This document shows positions 13,970 to 26,855 of a stretch of 64,000 nucleotides of DNA, piece by piece. A program made the translations under genes and the position numbers. The DNA comes from Trochalopteron elliotii (Eukaryota; Chordata; Aves; Passeriformes; Leiothrichidae), in NCBI GenBank assembly GCA_024734555.1, contig JANPWX010000359.1, positions 860,557-924,556 of the forward strand, written 5' to 3'. Under the pieces are notes generated by a model. That model worked only from the letters and a program-made list of their open reading frames with translations, did not search any database and was not told where the DNA came from. Each line of letters opens with the position of its first letter. The first letter of the stretch is position 1.

Positions 13970-15037
13970 CTGCAGAAAAAACACTTATCACCACTTCTGT
14001 TAGCTGAAAAACTCTACTCCATTCTAGCACTGACTAAAAGTTACTCAATTATTCATGTCTTCATCATCACTCAGCTGCAGCATATTTCAGGATCAAGGAA
14101 TAAAATTCTGGGTTTGAGCTCTGTCTTCTGTGTACTTGCTTGATTTCAGTTAAATAACTACCCAGAGTTCCATGGGGAAGAAAATTTGCTGAGATTAAAA
14201 AGAAAACTCTTCCACATGAAGGAAAAACTTTCTTGGAGGTTGGTCCAAGAACAAAAACCAAACATTCTTACCAGGCAGCAACCACCATCATCAAGATCCA
14301 AGTGCTTTTCTTGCTCTTGCTGTCCTACACATCAAAACATTTTTAAACTCTTAGCACAAAACAAGATTCTCTTTTGCTAATACTTATTCCTTTGAAGCAG
14401 ACTGATAGAACACAGCATCCTGAAGCGTCACCAACACTACAGTGGGGAAGAGATCATCAGACCTCAGCAGAGAGGCAAGATCCCACCTAGTCCACCTTGG
14501 TATTACATTTGTCTACCAACAGCCACCAACCACGCTCCTACTGGCTTCCCCCCTGTCACTAACACAGCTTTACCCCTCTTTTTATAACATGCATATAACT
14601 GTTTTTCCAGAGGAAGCACACACAAAAAAGCTGACAATCATCTTCACAGATTAATAACTTCTCATTGGCAAATACCTTTACTGTGCTTTCTGGATACCTG
14701 TTTCAAATGACAGAGACAATAGATTTGAAAACTGGTCTATAATGTAGAAGATAAAAGGTTGCATCTTTTATTTTTCTCAGTTCTATTTTCTGTGTTCCAC
14801 AGCTTGTTAGCCAGAATTGTTTTGAACAGCTGATTGCACTAGTATACACTCCAGTTTTCCTAAGTCTTAAGTCAGAAATATAACAAAGAATTTCAGTATA
14901 TTAGGTATGTATGACCTCCCATGCTTGAATCAAGGCTAGCTACCCTTGGAACTTTTTTCCAGATGAACTCCTATCACAACTCTTAAAATAGTTTCCAATA
15001 AATACCCTGTAAAGAATTTAAGGCTTATTAGCTTGGC

Positions 15038-15113
15038 TTATCACTATTTTATCACTAAATAGTTTTGTTTATTAATAGTTTATTTTATCACTAATAGTTT
15101 ATCACTATTTTCA
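15038..15113. repeat. Degenerate AT-rich tandem (tatcacta/atagttt)
   Basis: The short phrases tatcactatttt, tatcacta and aatagttt recur several times in about 75 bases. This is an AT-rich degenerate tandem with no coding potential. Confidence 0.6.
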
Positions 15114-16341
15114 ATAGCAAAGAAAAAAAGACTCAATATTTGAGAATACCTCCTAAATTAATTTTACTGGAGAAGAAAGTGCACTACACAAATATTTACA
15201 GTAGTGATACAACTGTCATTAAATCAGTATTTTAATCACTTTATGCAGTCTAGTTCAACAAATCAACGGACATCTTCACCAGCAATTTGGAACTGCCGCT
15301 CATTTTTTTTTAAAGAAAATTGGGATACTGTTCTTTACTTTACACCACCTTTACTATGCAGATTACCTTGATGACATTATTCCATTGTGCAGTACACAAA
15401 GACAGATTACTAATTATTTGTTGGAGGAAAGCTCTTCTATGTCATGGGTTTTTTTTCTGTCCAAGCATGTAAGATGATTAAAGAGCAATCCTAAGGAGAC
15501 AGAATAATAGAATCATAGAAATGTTTAGGCTGGAAAATACCTTTAAGATCATCAAGGCCATTCCCTCTAGTCCTAGTGTTTGTTCACTGGGAGAAGTGAG
15601 AGACCTACACCTGGATACAACCATCCTTTCAGGTAGCTGTAGAGAGCAATAAAGTCACACAAGCACCCTTTTCTCAAGGCTAAACAGCCCCAGCTCCTTA
15701 CGTTGCTCATCAGATTCATGCTCCAGACCAGCTTCATTGCCCTGCTCTGGACATGCTCCAGCAACTCAGTGTCTTTCTTGTACTCATAGGGCCAGAACTG
15801 GACACAGGTGTGGCCTAACCAGTGTTCATTAGAGGGGAACAATCACTGCCCTGGTCCTGCTGGCCACACTACTGCTGGTACATGCCAGGATGTCAATGGT
15901 TTTTTTGGCCACCTGGGCTCACTCCTGGGTCATGTTCAACTGCTGTCAACCAGCATCCCCAGGTCCTTTTCCTCCAGGAAGCCTTCCAGCCACCCTGCCC
16001 CAGCCTGTAGCACTGCCTGGGGTTGATGTGACAGGACTCACACTGTCACAAGGGCAGGACTCAGCACTTGGCCTTGTTGAACCTCAGATCACTGGCCTTG
16101 GCCCATCAATCCAGCCTGTCCAGACCTCCCTGCAGAGACTTCCTACCCTCCAGCAGATCAACACTGCTGCCCAACTTGGTGTCACATGCAAAATGACCAC
16201 AGATGCACTTGATTATGACAAGTGACAACCCATATCACTGATGAAGATATTAAACTGGGCTGGTCTCAGTACTGAGCCCTGGAGAACAGCACTCGTTACT
16301 GCCAGTTGGATGTCACTCCATTCACCACCACTCTCTGCACT

Positions 16342-16433
16342 CATCCATCCACCCATCCACCCATCCATCCATCCATCCATCCATCCATCCATCCATCCAT
16401 CCATCCATCCATCCATCCATCCATCCATCCATC
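16342..16433. repeat. (CATC)n / (GGAT)n microsatellite inside CR1
   Basis: About 23 tetranucleotide units run with only two ccc interruptions near the left end. On the minus strand the tract reads WMDG repeatedly. Alignment by eye to the other minus-strand CR1 (52280-52330) puts the expansion at the position where CR1 encodes NWLDG, whose codons already contain TGGATGG. The array therefore grew from a seed in the LINE itself. Confidence 0.95.
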
Positions 16434-17280
16434 ATTTTACGCAGTAAACAGTACACTCATCTGAGCTATGAGCAGCCAGTTTCTCCAGCAGAATGCTTTG
16501 GTAACAGTGGCAAAGCCATGACTCATGTCCAGGTAGACAACATTCACAGCCTTTTGCTCATCCAGTAAATGGATCACCATGTCATAGGACATCAGGTTAG
16601 ATAAACAGGAACTTGCCTTTCATAAACTCATGCTGGCTGGGCCTGATCATGCAGTTGTCCTGTACATGCCATGTGATGGCACCTAGGATGATCTGCTCCA
16701 TGATATTCCCCAGCACCCAGGTTAAGCTGACCTTAGTTAAGCAAGGTCTTTAGTTCCCCAGATCCTTGGTCAACTGGGACATCTCCAGTGAGCCAGAGCT
16801 TCTGGTAAACACTTGAAAGCACTTTGTGAACATTCCAGCCAGCTCCTCCACTACCCTTGGGTGGATCCCATCCACCCCATAGACTTGTGTGTTTCTAAGC
16901 GGTGTAGCAGGTCACAGAACACTTTCCCTGAGAATATGGAAACTTCATTCTGGTCCTTGTTCCTGTCTTCCATCTCAGGGGGTTGGGTATCTGGAGAACA
17001 GTGGATCTTTCAAACACTGAAGTAAAGAAGACATTACGTACCTCAGCCTTTTCCTTACTCTTTGTCACCATATTTCCTCCACATCCCATAAAGGATGCAG
17101 ATTGTCCTCAATCCTCCCTTTGTTGTTAATGTATTTATAGAAAGTTTTTCTTTTACAGCAGTGGCCACATTAAGTTCTAGTTGGGCTTTGGCCCTTCTTG
17201 CTTTCTCCCTTCATAACCTCAAAACAATCTTGTAGTCCTGAGTTGCCTGCCCCTTCTTCCAAAGCGGATTCACTCTGTAT

Positions 17281-17330
17281 GGTTTTTTGTTTGTTTCTGT
17301 TTTTTGTTTGTTTTTTGGGTTTCTTTTGTG
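17281..17330. repeat. T-rich (TTTG)n low-complexity tract
   Basis: Runs of T6 alternate with gtttg/gtttctg. It lies inside the 5' part of the minus-strand CR1, where other copies have a T-rich stretch, so it is probably a secondary expansion. Confidence 0.8.
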
Positions 17331-17376
17331 TTCAGCCAGGTTGATGTTCTTCCCCACTGGCTTGGTTTTCCATTTT

Positions 17377-20300
17377 AGGGCATAAAATTAGAGAATGGGA
17401 TAACTAAATGAAGTTACTAAGTGGCATTTGGGAAACAAACAAAAGGAGTTATTTCTTCACCTAGTTAAAAGTCAAGCCACAGAACTGTTTGCTGCGGGAC
17501 ATTAAAATTTTACAGGGGATCAGAAAGTGACCTAATTTTTGGAGGAGAGAAAAAAATGGGGGATGAACAATACCGCAACCAAAAAAAATAACATACACAC
17601 AAAAACTCACAAGCCCCAAATAATACAGCTTCAAGTTGATAGGTAAAAAGAGACCATTGCTGATTCTCCTCAGCAAAAGCTTCCAGATCTCCAAAAGGGG
17701 GAGAAGTGTATGTGGGAAATAATGTCACAGACTCCTCACACTTCTAAGCAAACCTTGGAAGAATCTTTTCTTGGACAGGCTGCAGAAAGGAGACTAGAAG
17801 TGTGCATGGTCTGAGTCACTGTGGTTGTCATATGCCTCACTGCTAAAGGTTTAAGAAAAAACCTCTCAGTTTCTTTAGTCTGCTCAATTACTTATTCAGC
17901 ATTTATAGACTGCGACAATCTCTCAGATGGATTCTAAATAACCTATCTGATTTTTACAAGGTTTTGGATGGGACACCTCAACAACTTTGAAAAAAACAGA
18001 AGCAGAAAGACTTGTTCTATTTTAAAACAGAATAAAAAGAGTTTCTGACAATAAAATTCACCTTTTTTAAAACAGAGTTACCAGTTCAGTTTATTATAAA
18101 TATCTCATTAAAGAAATCCATTTTTGTTTCCAAATGCATTTTTTGTCCTACCTATTTTAACATATATGTTAAAAACTCAACATATCACTATCTTTGTGGA
18201 CTTAACTCAATGTGAACTGAACATGAATTTGAAAAGTCCTAAAAAATAAATTAATTGGGTTTTCATTTTCATGCAAAATTAAAAAATATTAATTTTGTAC
18301 ATGTAAACAAATCTTTGTACATGTAACTACTTTAAAAATGCAGAAATGTACTTATTGTGTTTAGCAATAAATAAACACAAAACTACAGTAATAAATAAAT
18401 ACAAAACTACTACAGTAAAAATATATATTTTGAAAATCAAATTTACTACAGACACCCCCTTTCCTTGGGAACATTAAGAAAGTAAAAAATTGATGATTAA
18501 TGTCCATGTAAGTCTTTATGTTCAAATCATGAATAAACAGCTGATTCAAGCTGCAAGAATAATTCCACTGATTCTGTTACTGTCAGATATACTATGCTTA
18601 CAGATATACTCTCAAATAATAATAGAATTATAATAATATAAATTAGCCCCTACACCCTGTATTTCTCTACTTCATCACTGGCTGCAAATAACACACTGAT
18701 ACAGTAAGATAACCTGCCGGGAAAAAAACAAAATATCCTGCCCGCACAGACAGCAAGTACCCCTTGACAGAGCTTTGTATGTTTTTCTACATGGTTTCTA
18801 CTCGCTGGAACTTGAACAGATGCATTCACGGAGCTTTCCTAATGTTCACAGATCTAGAGCTGAAATTTTGCAGATCTCTGTACTGAAGTCATCTGGGGAA
18901 GCAAGGTGACTTGTGCTTGGATTTTTCACCTGACTCCTTCCTGACCTACAGAAGCACAATGAAAAAAACAAGTCTGTCTGAACAAGATTTTAAAAAAGAA
19001 AACAAAGCCCTTTTAATTTTGATTTTAGTCAGCATGGACTCTTCTCTGATTTTTCTTAAACTATCTGCGTCAAAATACCGCCAATTCCTGCGCAAAGGTT
19101 TTACTTCAAATTCCAAGCTGGGACTCACTAATGGAAAACCAGAAATCAGTATCAAAAAAATCTGAATTGTTTACCTTCCAAGGATTGGAGCTGGAGGTTG
19201 TATTGACCCTGAATTTTCAGAATTCAGTGTTTGGACGGATGAGGTTAGGAAGATAATTGAGAAGATAATGAAAATTTACTGTGTAACTGTTAAGGCATTC
19301 AGCATTTACAAGCAAGTCTTTCAGCACTATGTATTAAGATGCATTCGCTCACCAGTAACAGAGACATGAAAGAGAATCTCAACAGCTTTAAGCTGACTAC
19401 TTTACACTCTAGTTTATTTTAATATAAATGCAATTTTAAACCTTTGCAGTTCTTTCCCCAAGATGAACAGAAATAGAACATGTTAAGTGCTTGAACAATC
19501 AGGAGCTCCCTCCTCCCTATCCTTCAGACCACACAATGTAAACTTCACTGTCAACTTTCTGAAAGTCTTTTCTTTTCTGAGATGTCAATCTAGAATCTTG
19601 CAAGCAATGCATATAGAATGGCATTATATCTTATCACCTTCTCAGTTTGGAAAGACAAATATTTTCAGGGTAGGCCTGGTTCTTCTGTCTCAGAGAAAAG
19701 GGTGTCCAGACTGCAGCTATATGAGATGATGACTAACAGTGTTATTCTCAGTGAAGCGGCATAAAGAAACAGCTGCCTTCCACTAACCCATCTCAGTTCT
19801 TTATTTCTTCACCTTTTATCTCATTTTCAGTTTCTCTCCAATGACAGCCTTAATCTTTCCAACATTTTGCTTCCTTCCCTTTTTAAAAATCACTCCACTG
19901 CTCTAAATATTTTCTCCAGTCCTTCAACTACTTTTCTCTGCCTTAATCCATTAATGCAAGTGTTGCATGCACACAGATCATGTATGATCTGTACATGATT
20001 TTAAACTAAGACCTTTTGAATAAAAGTGGTAGAAAAGTTTAACAAGTGACAAAGTCAGTTGATATTCAAGTTCATCTCCTCTGTAACTTCAGCACTAGCT
20101 GCAACATAATCCTCAAAACCAGAGGACCAATACTAGTTTTTATACCTTAGAAACAACTGCTATGCAGAAAGATGAAAGCAAGCGAGATTTTCAAAGGTAC
20201 ATTTACACTCACAGACACATCACCCCTCATCCTGTTCCTCAGTGGTTTCATCAACCATACCTGAATGTACATTATGTCAATAAAATTCTACATATATCAT

Positions 20301-23300
20301 TGATTTTGCCTATTACATGCATGCAATGGAAAAGGAACTTAACAAATGGGGGAAGGGGTGACTGAGAAAAGTAATTCTCTTTCCAACCTGAGGAAACTTT
20401 AGACAAATTTGCCTTTGATAATCGACTGAACAAGCTGCACTGCAAGCATCAAGGGATGGTGCAGGGATATCTAGCAGGTGCTGCAGTTTATCACAAAACC
20501 GTCTAAAATAATTGGAAGTGACAACCAGCACTACCACAAATGATTTATTAGTCTTTCACTCAGCTTTTCAGCTTCCTCAGGGCCAGAATAAATAATTTAC
20601 CAACTCTGTATCTTCCAATCATTAATTCTTCCCTGTGCATCCAAACTACATTTAACTCTGCTGGGTTCAGTGGAATTAAAAGCACAATATGAAGACTTTC
20701 TCCCCCCCAAGTACAGTATTATCTGACTTTATCTAAAAGTAAAATTGTCAATCAAAATTTCTATTGGTGATAGAAGGGATTAGAGCTAGCAACTAAAGTT
20801 AAGTTACAAAATATCTGCAGAATAAAATGAAAGCTAAACTGAAGAGATATCAACAATGAAATGCTCCCAGGGGGTCAGGCGTGTTCTCAAGATATAAAGT
20901 ACTGATACTGTCTGAAGATACTGATGAGCATTGTTTTTCAGATCCATAAACTAACATTAGTTACAGACAAACATCTTACATGTCCCACATAGTAAATGCA
21001 GGATGAAAACACTGTATAGGAAACATTTAGAAAATAAATGAAAAAGGAGATGTGTGCAAAATGAAAGGATTAAACATGAACAGGATGATTCTGTAAAAAG
21101 GCAATACTTTCTGAGGAAATACACTAAAGATACAAGATTTACTAATGCCCTTGTGTTCATATCACAAAAAAGGAATTAAAAAAAAGAGTATTGTACAAGG
21201 CAGAATTAGAAAACAGGAGTATAAAATGGCATAAAACCAAAGTACATTTTCAAATTTAAAAGAGAATATATAAGGTACCATATTCCTATTAATTATGGAG
21301 AGAAAACATAGAGAAAACAAAATCACACCCTAAATCCATTTTTGATGTAAGATAGTCTTCTCTCATTAAATCAGCATATATGATTAAAACCAAGATCATT
21401 TTTGGTACATAACGTATTGCTTTGTTAGTGCAGCATCTGTTTGTTGCACAGCAACACATTTTTCAGCTTTAAGAAACTGTACTGACATAGAAGAAACAAC
21501 CTAGACTTCGAAGATATAAAAAAAATTTTACTTCCAAAATCATCTTCTACTAAAGGGGTTAATAACATTAATGTGCTAATATTCTGCATTCCAAGAGGAG
21601 GCTTCAAGCTGTTGGAAACATACAGAAGAAGAATTTCATGGTACTAACAGCTTTCTTTCTGTCCTATGGGACCGAGACAACTCAAACTTTTAAGTGCTTA
21701 CAAGAAAAGCTCTGTAAAGCTATGAAGGCTAATCAATAGGGCTTTCACCAAGTGATAATACAGACTGAAATAAAATAAATCGGCCATAACAAAAATGCCT
21801 TACCCTTTTTCTCAACATTAATCTCAATACAGAGAAAAGTACAGTATGAACTACAAGCCCAAAAACAGCTCACATAAAAATATGTGTTCACACTGCTTTT
21901 AACAACACAAAAATTTTTCACAAACACAGGAAATTTAAGACAATTTATTTGAAAGAAATTATCCTATGTATTTCTCAAATGTCAATTATCCTTTTTAGTA
22001 AGACTATAAAAGCTGTACTCCCAATTTTACTCTGTAGTCAGGATTTTCCTTTCTTCATTTAAAATGCAAAATCTTCTGCAACTAACCATGCACAAGCTGA
22101 ACTCAACCTCCCAAAATTTTCAAGAGAATGACACTGTTACAAGGGCTGAGTAATTTCGTCACTATGACAGGGGATGTTCTAAAACAAACCGAAATATTTT
22201 TAAAAATGCAATACTGTAAATAAAGCAAAAGCTGGAGAAACTAAATCACAGGCTAGGTATTGGTATTTATGCTTTCCTTGCAAGCTGGACCAGAAACACC
22301 TTCAAAAACCTTAGATCTCAGTAGGCAGAGGGAAAGTACTCTGGGAAACCTATCAAAGACACACCTGATCCCAGCATCAAATCATTAAGCCAAAAGTCAT
22401 TTGCCATTGCAGCCAGTTATCTAGATTCACAAGAAGGCATTTACTGTTGTAAAATTAAAAAAAAAAAATTACAAAGTAAGCTACCTGTTCCTTACAGAGT
22501 ACAGACATGGGTCCTATAAATGAACAGATCCAGGAAGTTGTTTTGTCATCTAACTTTTGATGCCAACTAGTTATGGCATCTTTCTTGAACAAATTCAAGG
22601 ATGTTTTCACTTTGAGAAAAATGGATTTGGACATCAATTCCCTTATTAAGAGTCCTGAACACAAGCACACAATGAAGTTTTATTTCTCTACAGGTCTCTT
22701 TACAGATTCATAAAAAACCAAACAAACCAAAGCTAAAAAAGCCCCACCATAAGAATCTGTGGAGTCTGTTCATACTCTTAGGCAAAAGTGTTTGGAAGTG
22801 ACAGCTGGTCACAGAAAATAAGAGGCTAATCAGAGGCTGAAGTAATTCTGGCAAGAAACAGGATTCAATATTTGATCTTTTTCTGATTAAAATGCAATCA
22901 TAGCTATTGATATGATTGTAGACTCTCAGAATGACCTCTCTCACACAAAAATGACTTAGTATTGTTTTAAGTAGACTTTCTCCAAAGGTTAGATAAAAAA
23001 TTGTCTGAGATTAAAAAGCGGGGGTGAGAAGGATCAAGCCCAAGGAGGGGCATAAATCAGCCTTAATATACGAAATTAGAAAATTTCACTGAAATCTTTG
23101 CTGCCTCGAGAAGAATACAAACTGTGCAAGAAATTCTCATACACTGTTCTCAGCATATAAGAAACCAACTGCATTTCTTCACGCTCCTATCAGTTCTGGG
23201 TCTATCTATAGTCAATAATGCCTGCTTTAAAGAAATGTTCCTAAGTGAGTACTGGGTAAATTTATATTTGTATTTATCCTGAAAGAAGTATCAGGTTGGC

Positions 23301-24589
23301 AAATGTCAGTTTTGACAAAACATCCTCACCTAAGGCATAGGTTCACAGATTTCTTCAGTCACTCTTGGTGTGATTTTTCACCTCCATCAATCTAATTTTC
23401 CTTTCCTCACTTTTTTTCATCACAGCTATTTGTACATTCTGACAAAACCTTGAGGAAGAAGAAAGAAACACTCCATTTTATCTGTATTTACCATTCAGTA
23501 AATCTGTCATTTCCACTTTATCAAAAGGAAGTGAGGCAGAGAAGGGCCACAGAGCGTATGTGGTGGTGAGTTAAGGATTGAACTTGTCATCTCCTGATTC
23601 CCACAGCAACACTTTCTGAGGCACACAAATCAACAGCGCATCCATCACTATCGTTTTGGCAGAAAGCATAGGTTCAACCTCCAAGATTCCCCAGAGCTGC
23701 ATTACAACCTGAGCTACCATAAACCTTTTTCTGTCAACCACCACAAAAAATCAGCAACCTACAAGGTATGAAAGGTAAGCAGAAGTTATGAATCCTGCTG
23801 AATACAATTCTGAATAGGAACCTTAAACAACACACTTCCAAGACTGAAACACATGAGAGAGAATTTTATTTAGGAAAATGCTAAGGAGAGCTCTATAATG
23901 TCTGTAAAACCCCATGCAAGCTATTAAGTATCTGGTAACTTTTTGACCAAAGCCAAGGCTAAAATCCAGTGCCTGGACTACCCCTAGGTGTTGAACTGAC
24001 CTCTAAGACAATTAATTGTCAGAAAGGTTTCAAACCTGCAGAAGACTTGGGGGAAAAGAAGACAAACACACAACCCAAAATCAAAAAGTTCACTCCCAGG
24101 TGTTTTATCAAAGAAAGACAACTACATCAACTTAGAAATACTTGACAAAAAAATGCAAAAATGCCCCCTCTCCCCCCTTCTTTTGAAGGAGGCTACTTTT
24201 ATTTTTAGTCTTAAAATTCAAATCAGCTGGTCAGCCCAGTAAAATCAGCAATATGCTAAAGTCTAATTTTCAAGCCAAAAAATTCATTATCACAGCTCAG
24301 ACATCTGGGTCTATTCTCCTGTAAAGTCTATTTTCCTTTCCACACACAGTGATCATCCTCAACGGCTGAAATAGAACAAAGAAATTGAGATAAGATAGGA
24401 AGTGACATTTTATAGGGAAGTATGACATTAGTTCAGACTTTAGCTCAGGAGTCTGCAGGGTTCGCTGAAAAAGCTTTACACTAGATTTGAAGAGGGACAT
24501 AGCCAGGCTTGACAGACATGAGGTGTGAGAAGGGAAACCTATAGCAACCACCAAAGTTGCAATAGGAGGCTTAAGAGAGGATACCATCA
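17377..24589. other. Unique AT-rich sequence, no recognised gene
   Basis: I see no interspersed repeat and no credible coding region. There is a short tandem at 18366-18417 and a pair of tttgtacatgtaa direct repeats about 20 bp apart near 18293-18330. Open frames here are short and lack matching splice signals. Confidence 0.6.
18366..18417. repeat. Tandem repeat, about 24-bp unit
   Basis: Two near-identical units (aataaataaacacaaaactac and aataaataaatacaaaactac) sit head to tail, separated by agt. They differ at one base. Confidence 0.75.
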
Positions 24590-26855
24590 GTCCCTTTTCA
24601 CCCCCACTAGGATATTGACACGATCAAATACTTTCTATAAAGTGCTGTAAAGCAATGCAAGCAGTATGGGGAACAAACTGGAAGAATTAAAGACCTGTGC
24701 ACAACCAATGGTCTCAATGGGATTTCAGCGATGTGGCAGGAGAGCTCCTGACTGGAATGTTGTCATGATGGACTACGTGCTGTTTAGGAGATGCAGACCA
24801 GGAAGGTGTTGTGGTGAAGTTGCCCTCTATGTGAGACAACACTTGGAATGCATTCAGCTCTGTCTTGGGATGGATAATGAGTGACTTGAGAGCTTATGGG
24901 TTAAGATAGAAGGGCAGACTAGCACAGGCGACACTGTTGTGGATGTTTGCTACAGGACACCTGATCAGGACAACAAAGTGGACGAAGCCTTCTAGAGGCA
25001 GCCTCAGAGGTACAGGTCCTGCTTCTTGTGGAGGTCTTAAATTACCCTGAAATGTGCTGGAGAAGCAACACAGTAAAGCACTAACAGACCAGGAAGTTCC
25101 TGGAAAAGCACTAATGTGAGACAGGTAGTGGAGGATCCCACAAAGAATGTTGCGCTGGCTGCTTGGCCTCATACTAAATAACAGGGAATGCCCTATTGGT
25201 GATGGGAAGGTTGGGAGCAGCCTTGGTTTCACTGACAAGACCAGACCTCAGGAATCTCTAACCCAAGAGACCAGCATAAAGGAATGTTGGAAGGAAGGAT
25301 TTCCAGTGGTCAAGGAGGATTGGGTTAGAGAACAACTAGCTATATCTGACATCCACAAGCCCATGGACCCTGACAGGATTCATGCAGGAGTGCTGAGAGA
25401 GCCAGAGAACACCACAGCTAGGCTGCCTATGGTCATCTCTGAAAGGTCACGACCATCAGGAGAGGTGCCTGAAGGCTGAAAGAAAGCAAATGTTACCCTG
25501 GTCCTCAAAAAGGTCAAGAAGTAGGACCCAGGGAACTACTGGCCACTCAGCCTCACCTCAATCCCTGGGAAAGTGATGGAGCACCTCATTTTGGAGGCCA
25601 TCTCTACCCACATGAATGACAAGAAGCTGATCAGGAGTAGTCAGTATGGATTCACTGAAGGTAAATCATGCTTAACCAACCTGACTGCCTTCTACAGTAA
25701 AACAACTACCTGGGTGGATGAGAGGAGAGCAGTGGGTAATTGTCTACCTCGACTTCAGCAAGGCTTTTGACAGTCTCTCACAATAGCCTCGTAGGCAAAC
25801 TTAGGAAGTGTGGACTGGATGAGTGGACAGTGGGGTGGGTGGATTGAGAATTGGCTGAACCAGAGGGTCATATTCAGTGGGACAGGGTCTGATTGGAGGT
25901 CTGTCACTACTGGTGTTCCCCAAGGATCAATACTGGGCCCAGTATTGTTTAAGTTGCTCATCAGTGATTGGGACGAAGGGGCAGATACATCCCCAGCAAG
26001 ATCACTGATGACACAAAGACGGGAGAAGTGGCTGATACCCCAGAGGACTGTGCAGCCCTTCAGAAAGACTTCACCAGGATGGAGAGATGGGAAGAGAAGA
26101 ACTTCCTAAAACTCAAAAAAGGCAAATGCAGGCTCCTGTACCTGGGGACAAATAACCCCATGCAACAGCACAGGCTGTGGGCCAATCAGGCAGAAAGCAG
26201 GTCTGCAGAGGAGCACCTGGGGGTCCTCCAGCAGCAAGCTGTCCACGAGCCAGCAGTTTACACAAGAAGGTCAAGGGAATAGTGATGTGCATTACAAAAA
26301 GAACTGCCAGCAGAGCAAGGCAGGTGATCCTACCCCTCTACTCAGCCCTAGCGAGGACCTGGAGTGCTGTGTCCAGGTCTGGGCTCCTCTCAGTAAAAAA
26401 AAGACATGGAGCTCCTGGGGTGGGTCCAGCAGGAGGTAGAAATGATGATTAAGGGACTGGAGCATTTCTCTAATAAGGAAAGGATGAAAGAGTTGTGCCT
26501 GTTCAACCTCAGGAAGAGATGACTGAGAGCAGACTTTTTTAACATACAAAAGTATCTGAAGAGAGGGTGTCAAGAGTCAGGCTCTGCTCAGCAGTGCTGA
26601 GCAATAAGACAAGAGGCAATGGGTAGAAACTGATGCCCAGGAAGTTCCATTTAAATACGAGGAAGAACCTTACTGTGCAAATGACCAGGCACTGGAACAC
26701 AGAGGCTGTACAGTCTCCCTCACTGGAGATATTAAAGAACCATCTGGACACAATCCTCTGCCATGTGATGACTAGGATGACTCCGCTTGAGCAGGGAGAT
26801 TGGACCAGATGACCCACTGTGGTCCTTTCCAGCCTGGCTCATTCTGCAATTTGAG
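24590..26855 (+). mobile_element. CR1 LINE, longest copy, EN and RT remnants
   Basis: The 3' end reads gatgacccactgtggtcctttccagcctggctcattctg, a typical CR1 terminus. Upstream the copy keeps part of the apurinic-type endonuclease (GEVALYVRQHLEC, 24819-24857) and most of the reverse transcriptase. GVPQGSILGPVLF is intact near 25910-25955. The catalytic box, normally FADDT, reads ITDDT at about 26001-26015. QGS and DDT lie in different frames, so there is a frameshift between them. The conserved LDFSKAF box is also frame-broken near 25750. At about 2.27 kb against roughly 4.5 kb for a full element, it is 5'-truncated and inactive. Confidence 0.93.

Larger units (their letters stand above)
15499..17376 (-). 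mobile_element. CR1 LINE, 5'-truncated (minus strand)
   Basis: The left edge carries the inverted CR1 3' tail (agaatcatagaaatg, then the complement of a CTTTAAAGG-type end). Leftward on the plus strand the sequence follows the inverted 3' half of CR1: the 3' untranslated part, the C-terminal part of the reverse transcriptase, then the N-terminal part. The catalytic-region box normally GVPQGSVLGPVLFNIFI survives as a decayed [15 protein letters not shown] near 16230-16310. The reading frame is broken many times, so the copy is dead. Its right end, around the conserved cttccccactggcttgg phrase, marks 5' truncation at about 1.9 kb. A (GGAT)n microsatellite and a TTTG-rich tract lie inside it. 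CR1 copies move by target-primed reverse transcription and are usually 5'-truncated like this. Confidence 0.92.

Noticed and set aside
15808..16225. Overlapping plus-strand frames of 60-111 codons
   Set aside because: They are antisense to the minus-strand CR1 and show the usual inverted-consensus peptides.
16213..16428. Minus-strand frame with repeated MDGW
   Set aside because: It is a translation of the (GGAT)n microsatellite plus decayed CR1 reverse-transcriptase sequence, not a gene.
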